In this document: positions 7,680 to 15,967 of the stretch, in pieces | How positions within the stretch are numbered: the stretch's first letter is position 1 | How the letters are laid out: each line of letters starts with the position of its first letter | Assembly: GCF_013410655.1 (NCBI RefSeq) | Contig: NZ_JACCFP010000001.1 | Coordinates: forward strand, 868,001 to 932,000 | Source of the DNA: Nocardioides thalensis | GTDB lineage: Bacteria > Actinomycetota > Actinomycetes > Propionibacteriales > Nocardioidaceae | Reading direction: 5' to 3' | DNA: 64,000 nucleotides | Made by a program: the position numbers and the translations under genes | The notes under the pieces: model-generated | Database searches by the model: none | What the model was told of the DNA's origin: nothing | The model's input: only the letters and a program-made list of their open reading frames with translations

Positions 7680-9094
7680 CGACTCGCCTGGAGGAGCTCG
7701 CGCTGAGGGTGCTGCTCCCGTCGTTCCGCGGCCCCTCCCTGCCCGGGGGCTGGGCGGACCTGCTGGGAGAGGGGCTCGGCGGGGTCTGCCTGTTCGGGTC
7801 GAACCTGACCGGCCGGGTCGAGGACGTCGCAGGACTGGTGGCGGCGGTGCGGGGCGCCCGCGCCGACGCGCTGGTCGGCATCGACGAGGAGGGCGGCGAC
7901 GTCACCCGGCTGCACGTGGCTGACGGCAGCCCGGTGCTGGGGGCGGCGGCTCTCGGGGCTGTCGACGACCTGTCCCTGACCGAGGCGGCCGGTGGTGTCG
8001 TCGGTGCGGAGCTCGCAGCGGTCGGGATTGACCTCGACCTCGGCCCGGTCGCCGACGTCAACAGCAACGCCGCCAACCCGGTGATCGGGACGCGCAGCTT
8101 CGGATCCTCGGCCGGCGTGGTCGGGCGGCACGTCGCGGCCTGGCTGACCGGCCTGCAGGCGCAGGGCGTCGCGGCCTGCGTGAAGCACTTCCCGGGTCAT
8201 GGCGACACCGCGCAGGACAGCCACCTGGCTCTGCCGGTCGTCGAGGCCGAGCGCTCGGTGCTCGACGGGCGCGAGCTGCTGCCGTTCCTCGCCGCGGTGG
8301 AGGCGGGCGCCGCCGCCGTCATGACGTCGCACATCGTGGTCCCGGCGATCGACCCGACACTGCCCGCGACGTTCAGCCGACCGGTGCTGTCGGTGCTGCG
8401 CGACGACCTCGGGTTCTCCGGCGCGATCGTGAGCGACGCCCTCGACATGGCCGGCGCGTCCGCCGAGCGCGGCATCCCCGAGGCCGCCGTGCTCGCCCTT
8501 GCCGCCGGCTGCGACCTGCTGTGCATCGGCCCTGACAAGGACGCATCCCTCGTGCGGGAGGTCCAGGCCGCTGTGGTCGCCGCCGTACGCGAGGGGCGCC
8601 TGCCCGAGGCCCGGCTGGTGGAGGCCGCTGCGCGGGTCGGGGCCGTCCGGAGGTTTCGGGGCTCGGCGCTGGAGCGCCTCGCACCTCAACCACCGGACGC
8701 GTCGATCTTTACGGATGCGGCCCGCCAGGCGTTCCTCGTCGAGGGCGAGCTCGGCGACCTGCGCGGGGCGCGGGTGGTCAGCATTGGTACGCCGGCGAAC
8801 ATCGCCGTGGGCGAGGGACCGTGGGGGTTGGAGCCCGACCTGCTGCTCGCGCCCGGCGAGCCGCTGCCGGAGGGGCCGCTCGTCGTCCAGGTGCGCGACG
8901 CGCACCGCTACCCCGACGTGACCGACACCCTCGCGGGCCTGCGGGCGCCGTCGGTCGTGGTCGAGTGGGGCTGGCCCGGACCGCGGACCGGCTGGCGGGA
9001 GAGCGGCGTCGCTCGCATCTGCACGCGGGGCTTCTCGCGACCGGCGGCGGCTGCCGTCGTACGACTTCTCGGAGAGGCGGGGTGGACCCGGTGA
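7676..9094 (+). CDS. GH3 beta-N-acetylhexosaminidase, NagZ type, with internal repeat insertion
   Basis: 472 residues without a signal peptide, so the enzyme should act on imported disaccharides in the cytoplasm, releasing GlcNAc. Family motifs: VGIDEEGGDVTRL, KHFPGHGDT followed by DSHLALP (the His loop that supplies the NagZ acid/base) and SDALDM (nucleophile Asp). Some actinobacterial GH3 enzymes of this group are phosphorylases; sequence alone does not separate them. The ATG overlaps the permease stop by 4 nt. Odd feature: residues 324-340 (RRFRGSALERLAPQPPD) are the translation of a family A palindromic repeat at 8647-8695, between the TIM barrel and the C-terminal domain. Confidence 0.9.
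   Translation: MTTRLEELALRVLLPSFRGPSLPGGWADLLGEGLGGVCLFGSNLTGRVEDVAGLVAAVRGARADALVGIDEEGGDVTRLHVADGSPVLGAAALGAVDDLSLTEAAGGVVGAELAAVGIDLDLGPVADVNSNAANPVIGTRSFGSSAGVVGRHVAAWLTGLQAQGVAACVKHFPGHGDTAQDSHLALPVVEAERSVLDGRELLPFLAAVEAGAAAVMTSHIVVPAIDPTLPATFSRPVLSVLRDDLGFSGAIVSDALDMAGASAERGIPEAAVLALAAGCDLLCIGPDKDASLVREVQAAVVAAVREGRLPEARLVEAAARVGAVRRFRGSALERLAPQPPDASIFTDAARQAFLVEGELGDLRGARVVSIGTPANIAVGEGPWGLEPDLLLAPGEPLPEGPLVVQVRDAHRYPDVTDTLAGLRAPSVVVEWGWPGPRTGWRESGVARICTRGFSRPAAAAVVRLLGEAGWTR
8647..8695 (+). repeat. Family A palindromic repeat, copy A1, inside the GH3 gene
   Basis: Begins ccggaggtttcggggctcgg and ends cctcaaccaccgg; the centre ggcgct gg agcgcc is itself a perfect 6-bp-arm hairpin. Same element as at 22860, 35015, 35069, 40556, 41520, 46819 and 53420. 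Here it is translated without disrupting the frame. Confidence 0.9.
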
Positions 9095-9993
9095 CCATGG
9101 TGGGGCTCGACATCGGGGCCACGAAGATGCTCGGCGTCGCGGCGACGCCCGACGGCGACGTGCTCGCCGAGGTGCTCGCGACCACGCCGGTGGGGGGCGA
9201 GGAGGTCGTGGCCGCCGCGGCCTCGGTCGTCGCCGAGCTCCGCCGCCGGACAGGCGAGGCCCTCGACGGCACGGTCGGGGTCGGCATCCCCGGACTGGTC
9301 GACGCCGGCCGCGGTGCGCTCAAGCACGCGGTGAACCTGGGCGTCGACGCCGAGTGGTTCCCGATCGGCGACCTGCTCGCCGCGCGCGTCGGCGCGAAGG
9401 TCGCGGTCGACAACGACGTCAACGCCGCGGCACTCGGCGTCGCGAAGATCACCGGACACGACGACCTCGTCTACCTCAGCCTCGGCACCGGCTTGGCCGC
9501 GGCCTCGATCCTCGACGGCCGGCTGCGGCGCGGCGTCCGCGGGGCCGCCGGCGAGATCGGGCACATCCCGGTCGACCCCGCCGGCCGCAAGTGCCAGTGC
9601 GGCCAGGTCGGCTGCCTCGAGACGGCGGCGTCGGGCTCGGCGATCGCCGAGGCCTGGCCGGTGACCGGCACGCCGCCCGCGCAGGCGGTCTTCGACGCCG
9701 CGGCCGACGGCGATCTCCGCGCGGTCGCCGTACGTGACGAGTTCGCGGCCCGGGTCGCCGACGCGGTGCGGGTCGTCGCGCTCACGGTCGACCCCGAGAC
9801 CGTGGTCCTCGGCGGCGGCGTCGCCCAGGTCGGCGACCGGCTCCGCGTGGCCGTGGCCCACGCGCTGGCGGAGCAGGCGGCGGACTCCCCGTTCCTCCGG
9901 TCGCTCGACCTGCCCGGCCGGCTCGAGCTGGTCCCGCTCGACGTCCCGGTCGCGGCGCTCGGCGCCGCCCTGCTCGCCGAGGAGCCGCGATGA
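9091..9993 (+). CDS. ROK-family sugar kinase, probable N-acetylglucosamine kinase
   Basis: 300 residues. It has an intact ATP phosphate loop (GLDIGATKMLG near the N-terminus), the catalytic region VDNDVNAAALG, GEIGHIPVD and the ROK zinc motif CQCGQVGCLETAAS. Expected reaction: GlcNAc plus ATP to GlcNAc-6-phosphate, supplying NagA, the next gene. GTG 9091 overlaps the GH3 stop (GTGA), consistent with coupling; ATG 9097 is possible. ROK kinases vary in substrate, so glucose or ManNAc cannot be excluded, but the operon strongly favours GlcNAc. Confidence 0.85.
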   Translation: MTMVGLDIGATKMLGVAATPDGDVLAEVLATTPVGGEEVVAAAASVVAELRRRTGEALDGTVGVGIPGLVDAGRGALKHAVNLGVDAEWFPIGDLLAARVGAKVAVDNDVNAAALGVAKITGHDDLVYLSLGTGLAAASILDGRLRRGVRGAAGEIGHIPVDPAGRKCQCGQVGCLETAASGSAIAEAWPVTGTPPAQAVFDAAADGDLRAVAVRDEFAARVADAVRVVALTVDPETVVLGGGVAQVGDRLRVAVAHALAEQAADSPFLRSLDLPGRLELVPLDVPVAALGAALLAEEPR

Positions 9994-11105
9994 GCGACCT
10001 CGTGGTGCGCGGCGCCACGACCGCCGACGGCGTCGCTCGCGACGTCGTCATCGCCGACGGCCGGATCGCGTCGTCCGGCTCTGGACCGACGTACGACGCC
10101 AGCGGGCTGGTCGTCCTGCCCGGGCTCATCGACCTCCAGGTCAACGGCGTCGCCGGCATCGACGTGACGCTGGAGCCCGAGCGCCTCTGGGAGGCCGCCG
10201 CCCTTCTTCCTCGGTACGGCGTGACCGCGTTCCTGCCGACCGTCATCACCTCCGACCCCGCCAACCGCGCGTGGGCCCTGGCGTCGTTCCGCTCGGGCCC
10301 GCCGCCGGGGTGGACCGGCGCCCAGCCGCTGGGTCTCCACCTCGAGGGACCGATGATCGCCGCCGCGCGGAAGGGCGCCCATCCGGAGCAGTGGCTCCGG
10401 CCGCCGTCCCCGGACCTCGTCGCGCGCTGGTCGCGCGAGGCGGGCGTCGCGATGGCGACCCTCGCCCCGGAGCTGCCCGGGGCGCTCGACGTCGTCGAGC
10501 AGCTCGTCCGCCAGGGGGTCGTCGTCTCGGTCGGCCACACCGAGGCCGACGCCGCGACCGTGGCGGCAGCCGTCGATCGCGGTGCCCGCGCGCTGACCCA
10601 CCTCGGCAACGCGATGCCGCCGCTCGGCGGCCGCGAGCCCGGGCCGGTCGGCGTCGCGCTGGGCGACCGTCGGCTCGTCGCGGGCGTCATCGCCGACGGC
10701 CACCACCTGCACCCGGCCACGCTCGCCGCGTACTGGTCCGCCCTCGGGCCCGATCGCTTCCTCTCGGTGACCGACTGCACGGCTGCCCTCGGGCTGCCCG
10801 ACGGCGAGAGCAGGCTGGGCGACCAGCACGTGGTCGTCAGCGACGGCACCGTCCGGCTCGCCGACGGCACCCTCGCGGGCTCCGCCGCCTCGCTCTCCCA
10901 GTGCCTCGGTGAGCTGCGGAACGCCACCGGCTGCAGCCTCGCCGAGGCGGTGGGCACCTGCACCGCGACGCCGGCCGACCTGCTCGGCGACGCCTCGCGG
11001 GGACGCCTGAGGGAGGACGCCCGCGGCGACCTCACCATCGTCACGCCCGACCTCGAGGTCGTCGCCACGGTCATCGGCGGCGAGCTCGTGCACGAGGCAC
11101 GCTGA
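9990..11105 (+). CDS. nagA: N-acetylglucosamine-6-phosphate deacetylase
   Basis: Amidohydrolase removing acetate from GlcNAc-6-phosphate. 371 residues: N-terminal beta-sandwich, then the metal-binding TIM barrel with GLIDLQVNG, LGLHLEGP (metal Glu), VSVGHTEADA and LTHLGNAMPPLGGREPG (metal His residues) and VTDCTAALG with the catalytic Asp near the C-terminal part. ATG 9990 overlaps the kinase stop codon (ATGA), and its own TGA shares one base with the ATG of nagB. NagA and NagB act in sequence. Confidence 0.95.
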   Translation: MSDLVVRGATTADGVARDVVIADGRIASSGSGPTYDASGLVVLPGLIDLQVNGVAGIDVTLEPERLWEAAALLPRYGVTAFLPTVITSDPANRAWALASFRSGPPPGWTGAQPLGLHLEGPMIAAARKGAHPEQWLRPPSPDLVARWSREAGVAMATLAPELPGALDVVEQLVRQGVVVSVGHTEADAATVAAAVDRGARALTHLGNAMPPLGGREPGPVGVALGDRRLVAGVIADGHHLHPATLAAYWSALGPDRFLSVTDCTAALGLPDGESRLGDQHVVVSDGTVRLADGTLAGSAASLSQCLGELRNATGCSLAEAVGTCTATPADLLGDASRGRLREDARGDLTIVTPDLEVVATVIGGELVHEAR

Positions 11106-11890
11106 TGGAGGTCGTCCCGCTCGCCACCGCCGACGACGTCGCCGCCCTGGCCGCCGACACCATCGAGGCGCTCGTCCGCCAGCGCCCCGGCGCGGTGCTC
11201 GGTCTGGCCACGGGATCGACGCCGCTGCCGACGTACGAGGAGCTGGTCCGGCGGCACCGCAGCGGCACCGGCCCGTCGTACGACGAGGTCCGCTGCTTCA
11301 CCCTCGACGAGTACGTCGGGCTGCCGCCAGGCCATCCCGAGAGCTATCGCGCGACGATCGCCCGCGAGCTCACCGACCCGCTCGGGATCGCCCCCGAGCG
11401 GGTGCACGGACCGGACCCGTCACCGGACGGGCTCCCCACGGCGGGCGCCCGCTACGAGGAGGAGCTCGCCGCGGCGGGCGGCGTCGACCTCCAGGTCCTG
11501 GGCATCGGCTCCGACGGCCATCTCGCGTTCAACGAGCCCGGCTCCTCGCTGGGGTCGCTCACCCGGATCAAGACGCTGACCGAGGAGACCCGGCGCGACA
11601 ACGCCCGCTTCTTCGGCTCGGTCGACGAGGTGCCGCGCCACGTGCTGACCCAGGGACTCGGCACCATCCTGCGGGCCCGCCACCTGCTGCTGCTCGCCAC
11701 CGGCGCCGGCAAGGCGGCCGCGCTCGCCGCCGCCGTCGAAGGGCCGCTCACCGCGCAGTGCCCGGCCTCGGTGCTCCAGCTGCACCCGCACGTCACGGTG
11801 CTCGCCGACGACGCCGCCGCGGCCGGGCTGGCCGGCCGTGAGCACTACCGCGAGGTCTACGCGGGGAAGCCGGACTGGCAGCGGCTGTGA
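11105..11890 (+). CDS. nagB: Glucosamine-6-phosphate deaminase
   Basis: Converts glucosamine-6-phosphate to fructose-6-phosphate and ammonia, joining the pathway to glycolysis. 261 residues with the phosphate loop GLATGSTPLPTYEEL, the catalytic CFTLDEYVGLP and GIGSDGHLAFNEPGSS. Length matches the short bacterial NagB type. It is the last gene of the operon; a near-perfect 46-bp palindrome (11893-11938) starts two bases after the stop and separates it from the convergent xth. Confidence 0.96.
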   Translation: MEVVPLATADDVAALAADTIEALVRQRPGAVLGLATGSTPLPTYEELVRRHRSGTGPSYDEVRCFTLDEYVGLPPGHPESYRATIARELTDPLGIAPERVHGPDPSPDGLPTAGARYEEELAAAGGVDLQVLGIGSDGHLAFNEPGSSLGSLTRIKTLTEETRRDNARFFGSVDEVPRHVLTQGLGTILRARHLLLLATGAGKAAALAAAVEGPLTAQCPASVLQLHPHVTVLADDAAAAGLAGREHYREVYAGKPDWQRL

Positions 11891-11892
11891 GG

Positions 11893-11938
11893 GTCGTAGG
11901 AGTGAGAGTGGTCTATAGGTCACTCTCACTCCTACGAC
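11893..11938. repeat. Family C 46-bp palindrome C1, probable bidirectional terminator
   Basis: Arms gtcgtaggagtgagagtg (11893-11910) and cactctcactcctacgac (11921-11938) are perfectly complementary over 18 bp. The centre gtctataggt contains the palindrome ctatag, and its gt/gt flanks can pair as G-U in RNA. It fills the gap between convergent nagB and xth almost exactly. Near-identical copies are at 51689-51734 and 52705-52750. Confidence 0.9.
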
Positions 11939-12721
11939 TCAGTCGGAGAGGTCCACCACCACCGGCGCATGGTCCGACGGCGCGCCGCTGAACACCGTGG
12001 GGTCGCGCTCGTCGCGGTCGATGAACGCGCTGGTGACCCGCTCCGCGAAGCCGGGGGAGCCGAGCACGAAGTCGATCTTCAGCCCACGGTCGCGCTCGAA
12101 GCGCTGCCGGTAGTAGTCCCAGTAGGTGTAGCCCGGCGCGTGCTTGCGGGTGACCTCGCTCCAGCCCTCGTCGAGGAACGCCTGGAACGCCGCCCGCTCC
12201 GGCGGGGTCACGTGCGTGGAGTTCTTGAACTGCGTGACGTCGAAGACGTCGTCGTCGGTGGGGCAGATGTTCCAGTCGCCGACCAGCGCGGTCGGCGCGT
12301 CCTGCCAGGCGGCCGCCGCCTCGCGCAGCCGCTGGAGCCAGTCGAGCTTGTAGACGTAGTGCGGGTCGTCGGGCTTGCGCCCGTTGGGGATGTACAGGCT
12401 CCAGAGGCGGACGCCCCCGCAGGTCGCGCCCACCGCGCGGGCCTCCGCGGCGACCGGGTCGCCCCAGCCCGGCATGCCCGGGAAGCCGACCTCGACGTCG
12501 TCCAGCCCGACCCGGCTCAGGATCGCCACCCCGTTCCACTGGCTGTGCCCGACGGCGGCGATCTCGTAGCCCGCTGCCTGGATGCCCATCAGCGGCAGCT
12601 GGTCCTCGCGCGCCTTGGTCTCCTGGAGCGCGAGCACGTCGATGTCGTGCCGCTCGAGGAACGCCTCGACGCGGTCGATCCGGGAGCGCAGGGAGTTGAC
12701 GTTCCAAGTCGCGATCCGCAC
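11939..12721 (-). CDS. xth: Exodeoxyribonuclease III / AP endonuclease
   Basis: DNA repair nuclease of the EEP superfamily, 260 residues. Motifs: RIATWNVNSLRSR at the N-terminus, LQETK (metal-binding Glu), SLYIPNGR, VGDWNICPTDDDV (catalytic Asp and Asn), KIDFVLGSP and the C-terminal SDHAPVVVDL (catalytic Asp-His). I choose GTG 12719-12721 although the frame is open further, because homologues begin at MRIATWN and because TAGGGT (12729-12734, minus strand) lies 7 nt upstream, the leaderless spacing. Confidence 0.94.
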   Translation of the reverse strand: MRIATWNVNSLRSRIDRVEAFLERHDIDVLALQETKAREDQLPLMGIQAAGYEIAAVGHSQWNGVAILSRVGLDDVEVGFPGMPGWGDPVAAEARAVGATCGGVRLWSLYIPNGRKPDDPHYVYKLDWLQRLREAAAAWQDAPTALVGDWNICPTDDDVFDVTQFKNSTHVTPPERAAFQAFLDEGWSEVTRKHAPGYTYWDYYRQRFERDRGLKIDFVLGSPGFAERVTSAFIDRDERDPTVFSGAPSDHAPVVVDLSD

Positions 12722-12770
12722 GACCGAGACCCTACGCGGCGACGGGTGCGGTCGGGCCGGCGGGAGATGT

Positions 12771-12784
12771 ACAAGAACTCTTGT
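12771..12784. promoter_or_regulatory. Candidate ArsR-family operator
   Basis: Perfect inverted repeat ACAAGA-ac-TCTTGT in the gap between xth and the divergent ArsR-like gene, 31 bp before that gene's ATG. Size and symmetry suit a dimeric winged-HTH repressor. Binding is inferred. Confidence 0.55.
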
Positions 12785-12815
12785 GGAACCGACCGCGTCC
12801 TGCGACGGTCGCCGC

Positions 12816-13364
12816 ATGCCCAGCATCGACAAGATCCGTGCGATCCATCACCCGACCCGGCGCAGGATCATCGACTACCTCGGCGTCAACGGGCCGGCCC
12901 AGGTCGGCGCCCTGGCCGATGCGCTCGGCCAGCAGGTCGGCAGCATCAGCCACCACCTGCGGGTCCTCGAACGGCAGGACGTCGTCGCCCGGGTGCCCGA
13001 GCTCGCCCACGACCGGCGGACGAGCTGGTGGCGCCTCGAGAGCTCCTCGATCTCGTGGTCGGTCGACGACTTCGCCACGGTCGTGGACCGGATGACGGCT
13101 CGGGCCGCGCAGCGCGCCAACATCGACCACCAGCTTCGCAAGCTCGCCGAATGGATGCGTCGAGCGGACGACTCGTCGCAGGAGTGGCGGGAGGCCGCGA
13201 CCTCCTCGGACCTCGGGACGGTCGCCACCGCCGCCGAGCTGAAGGAGCTCGGCCGCAGGCTGCTGGAGACCGCCGCCGAGTGGTCCTCCGAGATCGACCG
13301 TGACGACGGGCAGGAGCGCGAGCCGGTGTTCCTCTTCCTGCACGCGTTCCCCACCCGTCCGTGA
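12816..13364 (+). CDS. ArsR-like winged helix-turn-helix regulator
   Basis: 182 residues. Residues about 8-75 form the winged HTH (AIHHPTRRRIIDYL, VGALADALGQQVGSISHHLRVLE), the remainder a helical dimerisation or effector region. There is no obvious metal-binding cysteine cluster, so this is probably one of the ArsR-like proteins that control an adjacent exporter rather than a metal sensor. Its stop overlaps the GTG of an MFS gene by 4 nt. The palindrome at 12771-12784 is a plausible autoregulatory operator. Confidence 0.85.
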   Translation: MPSIDKIRAIHHPTRRRIIDYLGVNGPAQVGALADALGQQVGSISHHLRVLERQDVVARVPELAHDRRTSWWRLESSSISWSVDDFATVVDRMTARAAQRANIDHQLRKLAEWMRRADDSSQEWREAATSSDLGTVATAAELKELGRRLLETAAEWSSEIDRDDGQEREPVFLFLHAFPTRP

Positions 13365-14656
13365 GCGCGCCGAGCGCCCTCGACGGCGCCCCGCCCTTCG
13401 CCCGCGACCGGCTGGTCCACGGCTACGTGGTCGCGTCCGCCGTCTCCCGGGCCGGCGACGCGTTCTGGACCGTCGCTCTTGCCTGGACCGCCGTCGAGCT
13501 CGCCTCTCCGGCGGTCGCCGGCCTGGTGGTCGCGGCGGGCACCGTGCCCCGCGCGCTTGTCCTCCTGTACGGCGGGGTGGTCGCCGACCGCTGCGACGCG
13601 CTCCGCGTGATGAGGGTGACCAACGCGGTGCGCGCGGGCGTGCTGCTGGGAGTCGGGCTCGTGGACCTGCTGGGTACAGCGCCGATCCCGCTGCTCGTCG
13701 TCGTCGCGGTGACGTTCGGTGTCGCCGACGCGCTCTACGACCCCTGCGCGGCCACCGTTCCGCGCCAGCTCGTGCGACGCGACGACCTCCCGGCGTACGC
13801 CGGCCTCTCCCAGACGGCGCAGCGGATCGGCACCATGCTCGGAGCCGCGCTCGGCGGCGTCGTCGTGGGCGTCGGCGGCCTGGGCGCCAGCGCTGCTGTC
13901 GACGCCGCGACGTTCCTGGCCATGGGCGCTTACCTCCTGCTCCTGCGGCCGCGCTACCCGTTGGCGCGCGACCCGAGCGGTTCGGTCCTGGCCGGGCTCC
14001 GAGCCGGCTTCCAGCACCTCCGGGACGAGCCGACGGTGCGGAGCCTGGTGCTGGCGCTGTCCGGGCTCAACCTGGTGGTCGGTCCTGCCCTCGCGCTGGG
14101 CGTCGCGCTGCGGGCCAGCGAGGCGGGCTGGGGTGCGCACCTGCTCGGCGTCGCCGAGGCCGTGGTCGCGCTGTCCGCTGCCGCGGGGTCGTTGATCCTG
14201 GCGCGCCGGCAGCCCGTGCGTCTCGCGGTCTGGGGCTTCGGGCTCCTCGTGGTGCAGGGCGCCGCCGTCGTCGCCCTCGGCGTCGGAGGCCGGGGAGTGC
14301 TGATCGGCGCCTGCGCCGTCATCGGCATCACGGCGGGCGCCGCGTCGGTCGCGCTGGGCGGGCTCTTCCTCGCGGTCGTCCACGAGTCCTACGTCGGTCG
14401 GATGGCGTCGATCCTGGCGCTCGGCGACGACGTGCTCATTCCGGCGGCGATGGCGGGGTTCGGCGGCCTGGCCGCGGCCTCGCCGACGCCCGTCCCGTTC
14501 GCCGTGTACGGCGGCGCGATGGTGGTCGTGATGGTGCTCTTCCTCGCCCGCCCCGGAGTGCGCTCGCTCGGGGCACCGGTCCCAGCGCCGGCTGAGGCCG
14601 CGCCCGACGACGTGGACCCGCAGATATCTGCAGCGCGTCAGCGTTCCGATTTCTGA
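13361..14656 (+). CDS. MFS transporter, EntS-like
   Basis: 431 residues with about 12 hydrophobic segments. The loop between segments 2 and 3 (GGVVADRCDALRVMRVTN) matches the major facilitator signature, and DPCAATVPRQLV is typical of the MFS_3 / enterobactin-exporter-like group. The C-terminal tail is polar. It is translationally coupled to the ArsR-like regulator, which points to regulated efflux of a small toxic or signalling compound. Substrate unknown. Confidence 0.87.
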   Translation: MSAPSALDGAPPFARDRLVHGYVVASAVSRAGDAFWTVALAWTAVELASPAVAGLVVAAGTVPRALVLLYGGVVADRCDALRVMRVTNAVRAGVLLGVGLVDLLGTAPIPLLVVVAVTFGVADALYDPCAATVPRQLVRRDDLPAYAGLSQTAQRIGTMLGAALGGVVVGVGGLGASAAVDAATFLAMGAYLLLLRPRYPLARDPSGSVLAGLRAGFQHLRDEPTVRSLVLALSGLNLVVGPALALGVALRASEAGWGAHLLGVAEAVVALSAAAGSLILARRQPVRLAVWGFGLLVVQGAAVVALGVGGRGVLIGACAVIGITAGAASVALGGLFLAVVHESYVGRMASILALGDDVLIPAAMAGFGGLAAASPTPVPFAVYGGAMVVVMVLFLARPGVRSLGAPVPAPAEAAPDDVDPQISAARQRSDF

Positions 14657-14733
14657 GCCGGACGATCTGTTGTCCGACGGGCGGGGGAGCGGTTCGATTA
14701 CCCAGCCCCACGCCCTTCTCGGAAAGGAATTCC

Positions 14734-15552
14734 ATGAATCGATCCCGGATCGCGAAGATCTCAGCGGCCGTAGCGGGACTCGGCCTCGCCGTCGCCGGCG
14801 CCACCACTGCCGGCGCCGCGCAGGGCGACGGCGAGGTGCCTACCTACAAGGAGTTCGCCGCGTCGACCTACCAGGACACCGACGGCCAGTACATCGTGAA
14901 CGGCGACGAGCCGATCAGCAGCCACGGCGGCCTGCGGCAGTTCTACGACTCGATGGTCGCCACGGCCAAGCACGCCGACGAGGAGGGCCTGATCGTCAAC
15001 ACGGTCAACGGCCGCGACGACAAGTGGAGCGCCTCGCAGGTCGGCAACCTGACGTACTGCGTCAGCACCAAGTTCGGCTCCGACCACGCGCGGATGGTCT
15101 CCGCCTTCGCCGCCGGCGCCGCGCTGTGGGAGAACGCCTCCTCGGCGGTCGACTTCGTCTACGTCCCCGCCCACGACGCGAACTGCAACACCCGGAACTC
15201 GTCGATCCTGTTCTCTGTCGAGCCGGTCAACACCAGCCAGTACATCGCCCGCGCGTTCTTCCCGAGCACGCCGAAGCGCTCGCGCAACGTGCTCGTTGAC
15301 AACTCGATCTGGAGCTCGGGCAACTGGGAGCCCGGCGACATCATCGCCCACGAGCTCGGCCACACCCTGGGCTTCCGGCACGAGCACACCCGCCCCGAGT
15401 CCGGCACCTGCTTCGAGGACAACAACTGGCGGCCGCTGACGCCGTACGACGCCGCGTCGATCATGCACTACCCCCAGTGCAACGGCAGCTCGGACGACCT
15501 GGAGTTCCAGGCCTCTGACGCCGCCGGCGTGCGCGCGCTCTACGGGTCCTGA
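14734..15552 (+). CDS. Secreted zinc metalloprotease, M57-like
   Basis: 272 residues: signal peptide 1-29 (Ala-rich, ending AGAA), then a matrixin-like domain. The zinc motif HELGHTLGFRH at residues 206-216, continued as EHTRPE, matches the HExxHxxGxxH consensus of metzincins; the Met-turn SIMHYP follows near residue 245. This fits the M57 (dual-action HEIGH) family. There is no propeptide cysteine switch that I can recognise. The ATG is preceded by a good ribosome binding site AAAGGA (14723-14728). It is transcribed alone with a strong terminator behind it. Substrate unknown. Confidence 0.87.
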   Translation: MNRSRIAKISAAVAGLGLAVAGATTAGAAQGDGEVPTYKEFAASTYQDTDGQYIVNGDEPISSHGGLRQFYDSMVATAKHADEEGLIVNTVNGRDDKWSASQVGNLTYCVSTKFGSDHARMVSAFAAGAALWENASSAVDFVYVPAHDANCNTRNSSILFSVEPVNTSQYIARAFFPSTPKRSRNVLVDNSIWSSGNWEPGDIIAHELGHTLGFRHEHTRPESGTCFEDNNWRPLTPYDAASIMHYPQCNGSSDDLEFQASDAAGVRALYGS

Positions 15553-15571
15553 CCCTTCGCACCTCCCCAAG

Positions 15572-15608
15572 GAGGGCCCTCCCGCCACCTCTCGGCGGGA
15601 GGGCCCTC
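15572..15608. terminator. Hairpin terminator after the metalloprotease gene
   Basis: Perfect 15-bp arms gagggccctcccgcc (15572-15586) and ggcgggagggccctc (15594-15608) around a 7-nt loop, 19 nt after the stop. No T run follows, which is common for actinobacterial terminators. Confidence 0.85.
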
Positions 15609-15674
15609 GCCCTTCCGCCCTCGCTGTGACCGAGTCGATGGATCGCGACGGTCCGGGTGGGTACCGCCGACGGC

Positions 15675-15908
15675 ATGGCCCCGGGAATCGTCCTCATCAT
15701 CGTCGGCGCGATCTTCACGTTCGCGCTCAAGGCGGAGTCGTCCTGGCTGGACGTGCGGGTGCTCGGCCTGATCCTCATGCTCGGCGGGCTCGCGTTCGTG
15801 GCCCGGTCGCGGCTCAAGCGTCGCGAGGTGATCACCCGCGAGACCGAGGACGCCGACGGCACCACCCAGACCGAGGAGAAGCAGGTCGTCGAGCGCCGCG
15901 TCGAGTGA
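15675..15908 (+). CDS. Small membrane protein, DUF6458-like
   Basis: 77 residues. A hydrophobic hairpin (about residues 4-22 and 31-46) is followed by a highly charged tail with many Arg, Glu and Thr residues. This layout is typical of DUF6458 proteins, common and uncharacterised in actinobacteria. The frame is open from GTG 15657, but starting at ATG 15675 (MAPGIVLIIVGAIFTFAL) matches the usual family N-terminus. Confidence 0.65.
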   Translation: MAPGIVLIIVGAIFTFALKAESSWLDVRVLGLILMLGGLAFVARSRLKRREVITRETEDADGTTQTEEKQVVERRVE

Positions 15909-15967
15909 GCTCACGCGCGCACCGCTGATTCACGGCGCCGCTGCGGGCGCCCCTAGACTCGCCCCCC

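Noticed and set aside
8647..8695. Sequencing or assembly error as explanation of the repeat inside the GH3 gene
   Set aside because: The frame is intact on both sides and the same kind of in-gene copy occurs in the VWA gene and xdhA with different centres, so a misassembly is unlikely.
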